NCBI GenBank assembly: GCA_035632955.1
Contig: DASQFU010000076.1
Location: 1 to 52,834 of the forward strand
Length of the DNA stretch: 52,834 nt
Source of the DNA: DASQFU01 sp035632955
Lineage (GTDB): Bacteria > Eisenbacteria > RBG-16-71-46
Reading direction: 5' to 3'
The notes below the pieces were generated by a model that had not been told where the DNA came from, made no database searches, and saw nothing but the letters and a program-made list of their open reading frames with translations. A program made the translations under genes and the position numbers. Below, one piece after another: positions 23,998 to 33,382 of this stretch. The number at the start of each line of letters is the position of its first letter. The first letter of the stretch is position 1.

Positions 23998-25415
23998 GCG
24001 CGCGCGACGTGCTGAACGGCACCGTGAAGAGAGGTCGCCTCGCTCGTGTCGCAGCGGCGGTCGCCGTGTTCGCGACGCTCGCCGTGGCCGGGCCCGTGAC
24101 GGCCGGAACGCTGCAGCTTCCGCCCACGACGCGCGCGACGCTCGAGAACGGGCTCACCGTGATCGTGATGCCGACGCAGCGACTGCCGCTCGTGGATTTT
24201 CGGCTGGTCGCGCGCGCAGGCGCGGTCGACGACCCCAAGGGTAAGGAAGGCCTCGCCAACCTGACGGCGGACCTGCTGACGCAGGGCGCCGGGAGCCGCA
24301 ACGCGCGCCAGATCGCCGAAGAGATCGCGTTCGTCGGCGGCGCGCTGGAGTCGTTCTCGAGCAGCGAGCAGATGGTCGTGACGTGCGAGGTCCTGAAGAA
24401 GGACTTCGCCACCGGGCTCGAGCTGTTTCGCGACGTGATCGCCGCGCCCACGTTCCCGGCCGAGGAGTTCGAGCGCAAAAGAGCCGAGACGCTCGGCGCG
24501 ATCGCGAGCCAGAAAGACGATCCCGGGACGGTCGCGAACACCGCCCTCGGCCCCTTCCTGCTCGGAGACAGTCCGCTCGCCCATCCGGCGATCGGCTGGG
24601 AGAAGAGCGTGACCATGATCACGCGTGACGACGTCGTGGCGTTCCACTCCCGCCATCTGCGACCGGACCACTCGCTGCTCGCGGTGGTCGGCGACGTGGA
24701 TCCCAAGCGCGTGATCGCCGAGCTCGAACGGGCGTTTGCCGGCTGGAAAGCTTCCGGCGAGAAGCGCGGCGACGCGTACCAGCCGGTGCCGCAGACCAAG
24801 GGGCGGGAGATCCTGATCGTCAACAAGCCCGAGGTCACGCAGACGCAGATCCGACTCGCATGCATCGGCGTCCCGCGCAACCATCCCGACTACTACCCGA
24901 TCACGGTCGCCAACACGATCCTCGGCGCCGGATTCACGTCGCGGCTCGTGAACGAGATTCGCGTCAACCAGGGGCTGACCTACAGCATCTCGAGCCGCTT
25001 CGGGATGTTCCGGAACGCGGGCACGTTCGGCGTCAACACGTTCACCAAGAACGAGACGATCCGAAAGACGATCGATGCGGCGATTGGCGAGATCAGGAAG
25101 CTGGCGGAGCAGGGTCCGTCGGACGAAGAGCTGGACAAGTCGAAGCGCTATCTCACCGGCCAGTTCCCGCTCGGTCTGCAGGCTCCGGATGCACTGGCGG
25201 CCCAGATCCTGAGCGTGGAGTTCTACGGGCTCGAGCCCGACTATCTGGCGACGTTCGCCGACAAGATCAACGCCGTGACGATGGCCGACGCTCGGCGGGC
25301 GCTGAAGTCTTACTTTTGCGTGGACAACCTGCGCATCCTCGTCGTCTCCAACCCCGAGGTCGCGAAGAAGGCGCTCCAAGGGTTGGGACCGACCGCGGTG
25401 CGCGAGCCGCTCTGA
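23994..25415 (+). CDS. Secreted M16 family peptidase-like subunit without zinc site
   Basis: Protein of 473 residues with a signal peptide (VAAAVAVFATLAVAGPVTA). It is paralogous to the upstream subunit, but the HxxEH position is replaced by GLANLTADLL, so it cannot bind zinc in the usual way. It keeps the substrate-binding C-terminal region NEIRVNQGLTYSISSRFG, the R/Y pair that in two-chain M16 enzymes holds the substrate for the catalytic partner. The translational overlap supports obligate co-assembly. Confidence 0.9.
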   Translation: MSARDVLNGTVKRGRLARVAAAVAVFATLAVAGPVTAGTLQLPPTTRATLENGLTVIVMPTQRLPLVDFRLVARAGAVDDPKGKEGLANLTADLLTQGAGSRNARQIAEEIAFVGGALESFSSSEQMVVTCEVLKKDFATGLELFRDVIAAPTFPAEEFERKRAETLGAIASQKDDPGTVANTALGPFLLGDSPLAHPAIGWEKSVTMITRDDVVAFHSRHLRPDHSLLAVVGDVDPKRVIAELERAFAGWKASGEKRGDAYQPVPQTKGREILIVNKPEVTQTQIRLACIGVPRNHPDYYPITVANTILGAGFTSRLVNEIRVNQGLTYSISSRFGMFRNAGTFGVNTFTKNETIRKTIDAAIGEIRKLAEQGPSDEELDKSKRYLTGQFPLGLQAPDALAAQILSVEFYGLEPDYLATFADKINAVTMADARRALKSYFCVDNLRILVVSNPEVAKKALQGLGPTAVREPL

Positions 25416-27139
25416 CGCCGGTAGGCCGCGCGAAAGTTCCCCGGCACGCGCCCTGGGCGCCCGATGTCGCGCTCACGCTCGCGAGCGCGGCGGTGGCGCT
25501 TTGGGCACACCGGCGCGCGCTCGGCGCTTATTTCTCGCCCGACGATCTCATTCACTTCGAGCGGCTGCGCGGCCTGCTGCCGCACACAGCCACGGTGTGG
25601 CGTTGGCTCTCGAACGACGTCTACATGGGCGCGGCGCTCGCCCGGTTCGGCGCCGACCCGGCACCGTACCATCTGCTCAACTGGCTCGGTCACGGGCTCA
25701 ACGCCGCGTTGGTGTTCGCACTCGCGCGCGCACTGGGCGCCGGACGTCCGGGCGCGGCGCTCGCTGCCGGGCTGTTCGGCGCATCGCGACTCTATCTGCC
25801 GGCGCTGTTTCAGGCGGTTGGGCTCGGCGAGCTGGCCGCGCTGACCGGCACGATCCTCGCGATGCTCCTGGTTCTGCGCGACCATCCGCTGGCGCGGGCC
25901 GCGGCGCTGCCCATATTCGCGGCGGCGTTGCTCCTCAAGGAGAACGTCGCGCTCCTGCCGGCGGCGCTCCTGGTCGCGACCGGCCGTGCGGAGTCGCTCA
26001 CCGCACGTGCGCGCCGATTCGCGCCGCTGCTGATTCTTGGAGTCGCCTACTTCGTGGTCCTGACGCTCGGCCATGCGCGCTCGGGCGGCGCCCGCGGCGA
26101 CGCGTACGACGTCGGTCTGGGAATCAACCTGTTCCACAACCTGATGACCTATCTCGATTGGAGCGCAGATCTGCGCCGCTCGCTCCCCGACCTGAAAACC
26201 GTCATCGACACGAACGCGTGGAGAGTTGGGCTCTGGGTCGCAGCCGCGCTCGTCGCCGTGGCCGTGCTCTCGGCGCGCCGCACACGACTGCCGGCATTCG
26301 GGCTGGCGTGGTTCGGGCTCGTGCTGTTACCCGTGCTGCCGCTGCTCCATCACACGTACGCGTACTACCTCTATGCGCCGGTCGCGGGGCTGGCGATCGG
26401 ACTCGGAGCCGCATTCGAGGCCGCGCTCAAGCGCCGGCCTTGGGTGTGGCTGTTGGGCGGAGCGTTGCTCGCCGGTTACGTCTGGCAATCGGATCGACTC
26501 ACCGAGCAGCGCATGCAGGAGCGCGTGCCGGGGTTCGACTTCCTGCGGGACCCCTTCTTGCGCAAGAGCGAAGTGGTACGTCGCACGGCAACGGATGTCG
26601 CCGGAGCGCTGCGCGGGCGGCCGGCGTCGGTGCTGATCTACAGCCCGAACCTCAACCCGCGGTTCTTCACCTCCGGAAGCGGCCAGGAGATGCGGGCGGG
26701 ACCCTCCACGCGAGGCGCCTACGACATCGTCCGCGAAGTACTCGATCATGGGCGCGCCCTGATGGCGCTCTACCCCGAGCTGGATACCGTGGCGATCGCG
26801 GATCGCTGGACGCGTGAGCACGAGCGCTACGAGATTTTCGTCCGAAGAGCGGGCGCAAACCTCGTTCACGCCGGGCGCGGACCCGAAACGATGAGCCGCC
26901 TGGCCGGGGTCGTGATCGCCAACGGCTCTCCCGAGCTCGCGCGCGAGATGCTGCAGGAAGCGGTCGCCGCCTACCCCGAGTCGCCTCGGCTGCAGCTCCA
27001 GCTCGCGTACCTGCTCGACCGTACCGGCGATCGGGCCGGAGCGATGGCGAGGTTGCGCGAGCTCGTCCGTTCGGCTCCCGGTGACACGATCGCCCGACAG
27101 GCGCGAATCGTGCTCGCACGCCTCGAAGCGCTGCGCTGA
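25412..27139 (+). CDS. GT-C-like multi-spanning membrane glycosyltransferase with TPR-like tail
   Basis: About 575 residues with roughly ten hydrophobic helices. The opening region has FSPDDLIHFERLRGLLP, an acidic-pair loop after the first helix as in GT-C/ArnT-like mannosyl- or aminoarabinosyltransferases, then LLKENVALLPAALLVA. After the last helix a soluble domain of about 200 residues ends in helical repeats (VVIANGSPELAREMLQEAV, LAYLLDRTGDRAGAMARL). No ATG or GTG fits the start: the frame is open from a CTG at 25412, placed as CTGA over the M16 stop, and the first helix begins about 18 residues later. A GTG near 25491 would cut into that helix. Donor and acceptor are unknown. Confidence 0.7.
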   Translation: MTPVGRAKVPRHAPWAPDVALTLASAAVALWAHRRALGAYFSPDDLIHFERLRGLLPHTATVWRWLSNDVYMGAALARFGADPAPYHLLNWLGHGLNAALVFALARALGAGRPGAALAAGLFGASRLYLPALFQAVGLGELAALTGTILAMLLVLRDHPLARAAALPIFAAALLLKENVALLPAALLVATGRAESLTARARRFAPLLILGVAYFVVLTLGHARSGGARGDAYDVGLGINLFHNLMTYLDWSADLRRSLPDLKTVIDTNAWRVGLWVAAALVAVAVLSARRTRLPAFGLAWFGLVLLPVLPLLHHTYAYYLYAPVAGLAIGLGAAFEAALKRRPWVWLLGGALLAGYVWQSDRLTEQRMQERVPGFDFLRDPFLRKSEVVRRTATDVAGALRGRPASVLIYSPNLNPRFFTSGSGQEMRAGPSTRGAYDIVREVLDHGRALMALYPELDTVAIADRWTREHERYEIFVRRAGANLVHAGRGPETMSRLAGVVIANGSPELAREMLQEAVAAYPESPRLQLQLAYLLDRTGDRAGAMARLRELVRSAPGDTIARQARIVLARLEALR

Positions 27140-27273
27140 TCCGCCCGGCCGTCGCGGGAGGCTGTGCTAGGGTCCGCCAATGAGCTCGAGTGCTCTCACT
27201 TCGAGTGAACCGGCAGCGCGCGCCAATGCGGATTCGCGCCCAGGCCTCCCCGGGGCTCCGCGCAATCGACGTC

Positions 27274-28281
27274 ATGCCATCGCTGCGTGATCTGGGCGAA
27301 GTCGAAGCCATTCGCCGCCTGATCGCCGATTTCGGCCCGGCGGCTGGCGTGATCGTCGGCGCCGGGGACGACGCGGCGGTCCTGAGATCCGACCGCAACT
27401 GCGATCTCGCGATCACCACGGACGCTTTCGTCGAGGGTCGGCACTACCTCGCGGAATGGATGACGCCGGCCGAGATCGGCGCGCGTCTCGCGGCCGCGAA
27501 CCTGAGCGATCTGGCGGCGATGGCCGCGCGTCCCTGCTGGGCGGTGGTGACGATGGGCGTGCGCGCCGAACGGGAATTCGACGAGCTGCTCGAGCTGCAA
27601 CGCGGATTGCGCGCGATGCTCGCAGCCGAGGGCGCAGCGCTCGTCGGAGGGAATCTATCGGGGGTCGAAGGCCTCGAGTGGTTCAGCCTCACGCTGCTGG
27701 GCGAAGTCGCGCGCGGCGGCGCATGGACGCGCGCGGGTGGCCGTCCCGGCGATCTGCTCGCCGTCACCGGTCATCCCGGACGCGCGGGCGCGGCACTGCA
27801 GGTCGCCCGGAAGCTCGGCGAGCGCGCACGCGACTCGGAGCTGCGCGCTTTGATCGACGCGTGGCGTGCACCCTACCCCCGGATCGGCTTGGCGCTCGCA
27901 CTGGCCGCGCGCGGAGGAGTGATTGCGGCCATCGATCTCTCCGACGGATTGGCCGGCGACCTCGCGAAGCTGTGTGAAGCGAGCGGTGTGGGCGCCGAGC
28001 TCGACGCCCGCGCGTTCATGGCCGACCCGGTTCTCGAGCAGGCGGCGCACGCGCTCGGGACCGCGCTCGAGGCGCTGCGTTACGGGCCGAGCGACGACTA
28101 CGAGCTGCTGCTCGCCGTGGATCCCGCGCAGCGTGAGTCGTGCTCGAGGGTCGCGGCCGAGCTCGGCGCCCCGCTCGCGTTCATCGGACGGTTGACGGAT
28201 GCGCCCGGAGTGGTGGAGGAGGTGTCCGGCCGTGACCGGCGCCCGATCTCGGGTGCCGGATTCGACCACTTCTCCGGTTGA
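27274..28281 (+). CDS. thiL: Thiamine-monophosphate kinase
   Basis: ATP-dependent kinase making thiamine diphosphate from thiamine monophosphate, 335 residues. ThiL features include VIVGAGDDAAVL, the metal/substrate loop TTDAFVEGRHY, AANLSDLAAMAARP, GGNLSG, the central AIDLSDGLAGDLAKLCEAS and C-terminal GPSDDYELLLAV. The start at ATG 27274 gives MPSLRDLGEVEAI, the normal N-terminus; an in-frame extension upstream lacks similarity. No other thiamine gene is nearby. Confidence 0.93.
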   Translation: MPSLRDLGEVEAIRRLIADFGPAAGVIVGAGDDAAVLRSDRNCDLAITTDAFVEGRHYLAEWMTPAEIGARLAAANLSDLAAMAARPCWAVVTMGVRAEREFDELLELQRGLRAMLAAEGAALVGGNLSGVEGLEWFSLTLLGEVARGGAWTRAGGRPGDLLAVTGHPGRAGAALQVARKLGERARDSELRALIDAWRAPYPRIGLALALAARGGVIAAIDLSDGLAGDLAKLCEASGVGAELDARAFMADPVLEQAAHALGTALEALRYGPSDDYELLLAVDPAQRESCSRVAAELGAPLAFIGRLTDAPGVVEEVSGRDRRPISGAGFDHFSG

Positions 28282-28323
28282 GCGCGCACGCGCGCAGCCG
28301 ATCGGACGTCGCGCCGCCGCTCC

Positions 28324-29262
28324 CTACCGGTACAGCTTCTTCAGCCGCCCCCACGTGGGATGCACGGTCGGCGTCGCGCAGTTGCCGCTGGTCCCGAGGT
28401 TCGGCGTCGTGACCTCGCTCCAAAACGCCGCGCCGTACTCACCGCGGTCGCCGCAGAACTCGATCGAGCGCCCATCCTCGACGCCCGTGATCGCGTCCCC
28501 GACATTCCAGAACAGCGCCGCTGCGGCGGTCGTTTCGTGCGCCTGCCCAGGCGCCCCCCACTGCACGAAATCGATGATCTGGGTCTCGTCGGTGAGGTCC
28601 GGGTTGCGCGTGTTCGGAACGTAGAGTGCGACCGAGCCGTTGGCCGGCAGATCCGGAAGGGTCGGCAGGAAGACGTCGGTCGCCGTGGTGGTGCCGCTCG
28701 CGTTGGCGTGGATCACGATCCGGTTTCCGGCAACGACCGGAAGATCGTTGAGCGGAATCTCGACCGCGAAGCCGGCCTGCACGCTCAGCCGGTAGCGCCC
28801 GAAATTGCCGGTCACGTCTCCGACGTTCGCGATCTCGATCAGGTCCTGCCCACCCGGGACGTTGAATTGCACCTCGGTGACCCGAAAGTCGGAGACCGCG
28901 ATGCCGGAGCCCGAGACGCTCAACGTCCCCGTCATGCCGTCGGCGAAGTGCGGCGTGCAGTAGTAAGGGAGGCTGCCGAGCTGGTTCGTCTTCCAACTGA
29001 AGCGCGCCTGAATGACGCCGTTCGTCCCGCCGCCGCTGTTGAACCTCCCGTCGCCTGCCGTGGTCCCGGTCGTGCCGCTGACGACGGTGTGGGAGCCCGA
29101 GGTCCAGACCCACACGGCATGGTCGCCGAGATTGAGCGGCGCCGTGGGAGGAGTAAAGCTCATCCCGGAGGCGTTGATCCGCACCTGGCCGGCGCCTGCG
29201 ATCGGGGCGGCGAGAAGCATAGCGGCGAACACGAACACCAGGTGGGGCACCTGCCTCGACAC
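28324..29262 (-). CDS. Secreted plastocyanin-like copper protein fused to a lamin-tail-like domain
   Basis: Protein of 312 residues with a signal peptide (LVFVFAAMLLAAPIAGAG). Residues 26-118 form a cupredoxin: RINASGMSFTPPTAPLNLGD, then type-1 copper ligands His58 (GSHTV), Cys102, His105 (YYCTPHFADGM) and Met110, in the correct His-Cys-His-Met order. Residues of about 121-290 look like a lamin-tail/LTD beta-sandwich (EVQFNVPGGQDLIEIANVGD, IDFVQWG, FWNVGDAITGVEDGRSIEF). The very end is WGRLKKLYR, a terminal motif I associate with secreted proteins of Eisenbacteria-like genomes. It is likely an exported surface or periplasmic electron-transfer protein. It is convergent with thiL. Confidence 0.8.
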   Translation of the reverse strand: MSRQVPHLVFVFAAMLLAAPIAGAGQVRINASGMSFTPPTAPLNLGDHAVWVWTSGSHTVVSGTTGTTAGDGRFNSGGGTNGVIQARFSWKTNQLGSLPYYCTPHFADGMTGTLSVSGSGIAVSDFRVTEVQFNVPGGQDLIEIANVGDVTGNFGRYRLSVQAGFAVEIPLNDLPVVAGNRIVIHANASGTTTATDVFLPTLPDLPANGSVALYVPNTRNPDLTDETQIIDFVQWGAPGQAHETTAAAALFWNVGDAITGVEDGRSIEFCGDRGEYGAAFWSEVTTPNLGTSGNCATPTVHPTWGRLKKLYR

Positions 29263-29329
29263 GAGGACCTCCTCGGCTTGTGCGGCCCTGCGAGCGATGT
29301 GCGTCGGGACGACCCTGCCCCGATGAGAG

Positions 29330-29956
29330 CTAGCGATGCGCGCGGCGACTCGGTGTGAGCGCGCTGCGGATCTGCCGCTTCTCGCGGCGTTCGACGGTCG
29401 GGGACGCCGGGTCGGCCACGGGAATCACGCCGGCTTGCCGGCGGTCGAGCTGCAGATGCTGCGCTTCGTGCTCGAGCAGCCAGCGTTTGCGATTGAGGCC
29501 GCCGCCGTAGCCGGTCATGCTGCCGTCGGCGCCGACGACGCGATGACAGGGCACCACGATCGCGATCGGGTTCTGGTTGATGGCGAGCCCGACGGCACGC
29601 GACGCTTTCGGTTGGCCGATCGCCTTGGCGACGTCCCCATAGGTGCGCCGCTGGCCGAACGGAATCTTGTGCAGCTCGCGCCAGACCTTGAGCTGGAAGT
29701 CCGAGCCGTCGCGGTCGAGCGGAATCTCGAACTCGTGCAGCAAGCCGTTGAAATACGACTCGAGCTGATCGACCACGCCCTTGACCTCGAGCAGCGACGG
29801 AACCCACGTGGCCTCCGGCACGTGTTCGGCGTGCGAGGTGATCATGCGCTTGATGCTCTTGCGGTCCATGTATTCGAGATATCGCAAGCCGCGTGTGGAG
29901 CCGGCGACGAACAGCAGGCCAACCGGTGAAGACATCATGTGGTAGGCAAGACGCAC
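29330..29956 (-). CDS. ogt: Methylated-DNA-[protein]-cysteine S-methyltransferase
   Basis: Suicide repair protein for O6-methylguanine. The active-site motif PCHRV has Cys137; the helix-turn-helix RTYGDVAKAIGQPKASRAV and INQNPIAIVVPCHRVVGADG precede and surround it, and YGGGLNRKRWLLEHE follows. The start is taken as GTG 29956 (MRLAYHMMSSPVG), with ATG 29938 as an alternative. A C-terminal tail of about 40 Arg-rich residues exceeds the normal length and may not be folded. No Ada regulatory domain is present. Confidence 0.92.
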   Translation of the reverse strand: MRLAYHMMSSPVGLLFVAGSTRGLRYLEYMDRKSIKRMITSHAEHVPEATWVPSLLEVKGVVDQLESYFNGLLHEFEIPLDRDGSDFQLKVWRELHKIPFGQRRTYGDVAKAIGQPKASRAVGLAINQNPIAIVVPCHRVVGADGSMTGYGGGLNRKRWLLEHEAQHLQLDRRQAGVIPVADPASPTVERREKRQIRSALTPSRRAHR

Positions 29957-30023
29957 GGCGCCAGCATAGCCAACGGCGCGCGCGGTGCACAAGCGCCGCA
30001 GGCGCTTGGCAGTGGGGTCGCGT

Positions 30024-30707
30024 TTAGCGTCGTGAATCAGCGCGGGCGATGAGCCGGGGCAGGAATCGGCCGGTGCGGGCGCGGTAGGCCCGATACGCGT
30101 CGCCGAAATGCCGCTCCAGAAGGGCTTCCTCGCCGGCGGTTCGGCGGCGGAGCAGGAAGGCCATGGCCAAAACGACCGGCAGCGCGAGCGCGCTGTCGAA
30201 CGCGAGCGCTCCCCCGAGCGCGGCGAGCCAGGAGCCGAGATAACCCGGATGCTGTACCCAGCCGTAGAGCCCTTGCGTCTCGAGCTCGTGCTGGCGTTGC
30301 ACCGCGACCAGCGGCGAGAAGCGGGAGCCGAGCTGAACCATGGCGGCGACCCGGATCGCGAGCCCGAGCCCGGACATCGCGACCCCGAGCCACCGGAGGC
30401 CCAGGCCGCCGGGCAAGGGCCAGACACCGAGGCGCTCGCCGAGCGCCGCAAGCGGCGCGCTCAGAAGCGGGAGCAGGAAGAGCGAGAGCAGCACAAACGC
30501 CGGGTCGGGCTCGACGGCCACGGTGTCCTGCTTGCGCACGGGCTTGAGCCAGACGAGCGCGATCGTTCCCGCGGCCCACACCGCAAGCAGCGCGAGGGCG
30601 CGCGAATGAGCGAGCAGCGGGGCGATCCCCCCGAGCGCCGTGCCCAGCAACAGCGCGTCGAGCGCGGTGGCGGCGAGGGCCAGCAGCGTGCGGCGGAAAA
30701 GCTCCAT
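30024..30707 (-). CDS. Isoprenylcysteine carboxyl methyltransferase (ICMT)-like membrane protein
   Basis: Protein of 227 residues with about five hydrophobic helices. The C-terminal half carries the ICMT/PEMT-like SAM-binding region: LETQGLYGWVQHPGYLGSW, followed by a helix and GEEALLERHFGDAYRAYRAR. Bacterial members methylate or otherwise modify lipids or proteins at the membrane; the substrate is not known here. It lies 18 bases downstream of the next minus-strand gene (stop at 30726), so it likely shares that transcript. Confidence 0.8.
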   Translation of the reverse strand: MELFRRTLLALAATALDALLLGTALGGIAPLLAHSRALALLAVWAAGTIALVWLKPVRKQDTVAVEPDPAFVLLSLFLLPLLSAPLAALGERLGVWPLPGGLGLRWLGVAMSGLGLAIRVAAMVQLGSRFSPLVAVQRQHELETQGLYGWVQHPGYLGSWLAALGGALAFDSALALPVVLAMAFLLRRRTAGEEALLERHFGDAYRAYRARTGRFLPRLIARADSRR

Positions 30708-30725
30708 GCGTGCCGCGCGAGTGAG

Positions 30726-32066
30726 CTACTCGAACACCAGTTCCTGCGCGTTCCAGTCGAGCGTGACGCGCTTGCCGCGGAAGAAGTTGTGCGAGAGCAA
30801 GGCGTCGCGGCGCACGCCGTGGCGCCAGAGCTCGCCGGGGTCGAGCGCGCCCGACCAGCCCTGCACCTTGATCTCGACCACCGGGCCCACGCTCACCGTC
30901 GGCACGTTGACGGCGAGCCAGGGGCGCCCCTGTAGCCAGCTGCCCGCCCCCTTCATCGCCCGCGACACCAGCCCCGAGCGCACGCCGACCTCCTCGAACA
31001 CTTCCGGCGGCGCGCCGACGCCACACTCCGGCACGCCGCTCTGCACGATCATCGCCATGCGGCGTCCACCGGCGAGCGAGCCGTAAACCGTCAGCTCGCT
31101 CTCGCCCCAGATTTCGAACGGCACGCGCCGCGCGGACGCGTCGGGCGTGAAGCGCGCGCCACCCCGCCGCAGCGTGAGCGAGTTCTTCTGATAGTCCAGC
31201 GTCGGCGTGAACGCGCGCAGGAAGCCGAGGCCGATGACGCCGACCACTTTCTCGGCGCGCGGATGGATCAGGATGCTCCACTTGCGGAGCGGGGTGATGC
31301 CGGCCGGCAGGTTCTCGATCGTGATGCCGCCGATCTCGAGCTTCTGCACCATGGCGTTGCGCACCGCGAGGCGCGTCCCCGACCAGAAGATCGGGCTCTG
31401 GCCGGCCAACGTCTGCACCTTGCAGATCCGCGCCGCCGCAACGTCCACCAGCAGGTCGCGCGCGCCGGTGTCGAGCGCCATCAGCACGCTCTGGCCGTTG
31501 AGCTTGACGCGCACGAGCGGCAGCGGATAGCCGGAGTTCCAGGGCACGTGCACTTCCTCGGCGCCGGCGGTCACCTGGTAGGGAATCCGTTCCAGCATCG
31601 CTTGCAGCAGCTCGGCGCGGCCCGCTTCGCCCGCGTCCTCGCACAGTGGCATCGCGCCGCGAAGGTTGCCGCGCCGTAATCGGGCGGCGTAGAGGTCGTA
31701 GACGGCGCCCGGATCGGTGTCGACGGCTCCAGCCAGCAGACTCTCGGCTTCGGAGAGGCGGCCGGCGAACAACGCGATCTTGCCGAGCCCCGCCTCGGCG
31801 CCGTCGTCGCCCGGGCGCAGCTCGAGCGCGCGCCGGAACACGGGCGCGGCCTCCTGGAATCGGCCGAGCCTGAGGAGCGACACGCCCAGGGTGTCGAGCC
31901 GGGAGGCATCATCGGCGTGCCCCGTGGTATCGCGCAGCGCCAGCCGCATCATGAGCTGCGCCTCGCGATACGAGTGATCGGGCTGGAGCCAATCGGCGAG
32001 CGCCGCGGTCGCGGCCAGCAGCCCCACGCCGAGCAGCACAAGACGGCGCCCGGAACCGCGCGTCAT
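30726..32066 (-). CDS. TPR protein with retropepsin-like aspartyl protease domain
   Basis: Protein of 446 residues with an N-terminal signal or anchor (LVLLGVGLLAATAALA). TPR-like helices span residues 55-130 (SRLDTLGVSLLRLGRFQEAA, GLGKIALFAGRLSEAESLLAG). From about 175 a clan AA aspartic protease fold begins, PLVRVKLNGQSVLMALDTGA, with the catalytic DTG at 199-201. In the second lobe the position expected to be DSG reads VQSGV, so a two-lobed enzyme would be half-active; a dimeric retropepsin-like mode is possible. It starts with the ATG (32066) in ATGA overlap with the M20 stop, so the two are co-translated. Confidence 0.8.
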   Translation of the reverse strand: MTRGSGRRLVLLGVGLLAATAALADWLQPDHSYREAQLMMRLALRDTTGHADDASRLDTLGVSLLRLGRFQEAAPVFRRALELRPGDDGAEAGLGKIALFAGRLSEAESLLAGAVDTDPGAVYDLYAARLRRGNLRGAMPLCEDAGEAGRAELLQAMLERIPYQVTAGAEEVHVPWNSGYPLPLVRVKLNGQSVLMALDTGARDLLVDVAAARICKVQTLAGQSPIFWSGTRLAVRNAMVQKLEIGGITIENLPAGITPLRKWSILIHPRAEKVVGVIGLGFLRAFTPTLDYQKNSLTLRRGGARFTPDASARRVPFEIWGESELTVYGSLAGGRRMAMIVQSGVPECGVGAPPEVFEEVGVRSGLVSRAMKGAGSWLQGRPWLAVNVPTVSVGPVVEIKVQGWSGALDPGELWRHGVRRDALLSHNFFRGKRVTLDWNAQELVFE

Positions 32067-33238
32067 GCGTCCAGGAATCGTCGCGCCGTGCGCAGCAGAA
32101 TCTCGGCCCCGATCGTCAGGCACTGCTCGTCGACGTCGAAGCGCGGATGGTGGTGCCCGTAGGTCAGGCCGGTCGATGCATTACGCGAGCCGACGGCGAT
32201 GAAGCATCCAGGCACGCGATGCAGGAACGCGGAAAAATCCTCGCCGCCCATGGTCCGGATGTCGTCGCGCACGTGATCGGCGCCCACGACTTCGGCGGCC
32301 GCGGCGCGGGCGATCTCGGCCATCTTCGGATCGTTGACGGTCGGGCGATTGAAGCGCTCGTAGCGCACGTCGACACGGCATCCCAGCGCGTCGGCGACGC
32401 CGCGAACGATGCGCTCGAAGCGGCCCGGCAGGTCGCGCCAGATCTCGTCGTCGAACACGCGCACGGTGCCGTTCATCCATGCCGTCTCGGGGATGATGTT
32501 GAAGGCGGTGCCGGCCTTGAGCTGGGTCACGCTCACGACCACTTCTTTGAACGGGTCGGTCGTGCGGCTGGCGATGGTCTGGAGCGCGGTGACGACGTGC
32601 GCGAGGCAGACGATCGGATCGACGCCGAAGTGCGGCATCGCGGCGTGGGCGCCGGTGCCGGTCACGGTCACGGTAAACTCGTCGACCGCGGCCATGAACG
32701 GTCCGGACGTGACGCCGACCTCGCCGAGATCGAGATCCTGCCAGACGTGGAGCCCGAAGGCGGCGTCGGGCGCCGGATCGATCGCACCGTCCCGGATCAT
32801 CGCCTCCGCGCCGCCGCCCGTCTCTTCGGCGGGCTGGAAGCACAGCCGCACCGCGCCGCGCAGATCATCCGCATCCTTCACCAGCGCCTTGGCGACGCCG
32901 AGCAGGATGGAGGTGTGGCAGTCGTGTCCGCACGCGTGCATCTTGCCGTCGGCCTGGGAGCGATAGGGGACTTGGTTCTCCTCGTGGATCGGCAGCGCGT
33001 CCATGTCGGCGCGCAGCAGCACCGTCTTGCCGGGCGTTTGGCTGCGAACGGTCGCCAGCACCCCGGTCTTGCCGACGCCCGAGCGCACGTCGAGGCCGAG
33101 CGCCCGCAGGCGCTCCGCGACGATGCCCGACGTACGGACCTCCTCAAAGGCCAGCTCGGGGTGTGCGTGCAGGTCGCGGCGAACGTCCACCAGCTCCTGG
33201 AAGTCGGTTTCGGAAATGGTGCGCGTCGCGAGCGTCAT
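32063..33238 (-). CDS. M20 family amidohydrolase / N-acyl-amino-acid deacylase
   Basis: Protein of 391 residues of the IAA-amino-acid hydrolase/hippurate hydrolase branch. Features are RRDLHAHPELAFEE, metal ligands in RADMDALPI and HACGHDCHTSILLG, the catalytic pair PAEETGGGAEAM, the dimerisation lid with GTGAHAAMPHFGVDPI, and the C-terminal MGGEDFSAFLHRVPGC. The enzyme hydrolyses amide bonds of N-acyl amino acids using two metals. Substrate is not predictable from sequence. The start is ATG 33238 (MTLATRTISETDF). Confidence 0.9.
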   Translation of the reverse strand: MTLATRTISETDFQELVDVRRDLHAHPELAFEEVRTSGIVAERLRALGLDVRSGVGKTGVLATVRSQTPGKTVLLRADMDALPIHEENQVPYRSQADGKMHACGHDCHTSILLGVAKALVKDADDLRGAVRLCFQPAEETGGGAEAMIRDGAIDPAPDAAFGLHVWQDLDLGEVGVTSGPFMAAVDEFTVTVTGTGAHAAMPHFGVDPIVCLAHVVTALQTIASRTTDPFKEVVVSVTQLKAGTAFNIIPETAWMNGTVRVFDDEIWRDLPGRFERIVRGVADALGCRVDVRYERFNRPTVNDPKMAEIARAAAAEVVGADHVRDDIRTMGGEDFSAFLHRVPGCFIAVGSRNASTGLTYGHHHPRFDVDEQCLTIGAEILLRTARRFLDA

Positions 33239-33382
33239 GGGCGTGTCCTGTTGAGTGTTGGCTCTGCGAGTTCGGGCGAGGCGGTGGAGGGCGACTCCCG
33301 CGCAGCGGACGCAGCGTATCACGGCTTCCCGTCGTCGCGGCGGCGGCGATTTCATCCGCTGGCTCTGTGCGCTCAAGCGCGA

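Noticed and set aside
27140..27273. Upstream extension of thiL
   Set aside because: The in-frame residues before ATG 27274 (LSLRVNRQRAPMRIRAQASP) have no similarity to the ThiL N-terminus.
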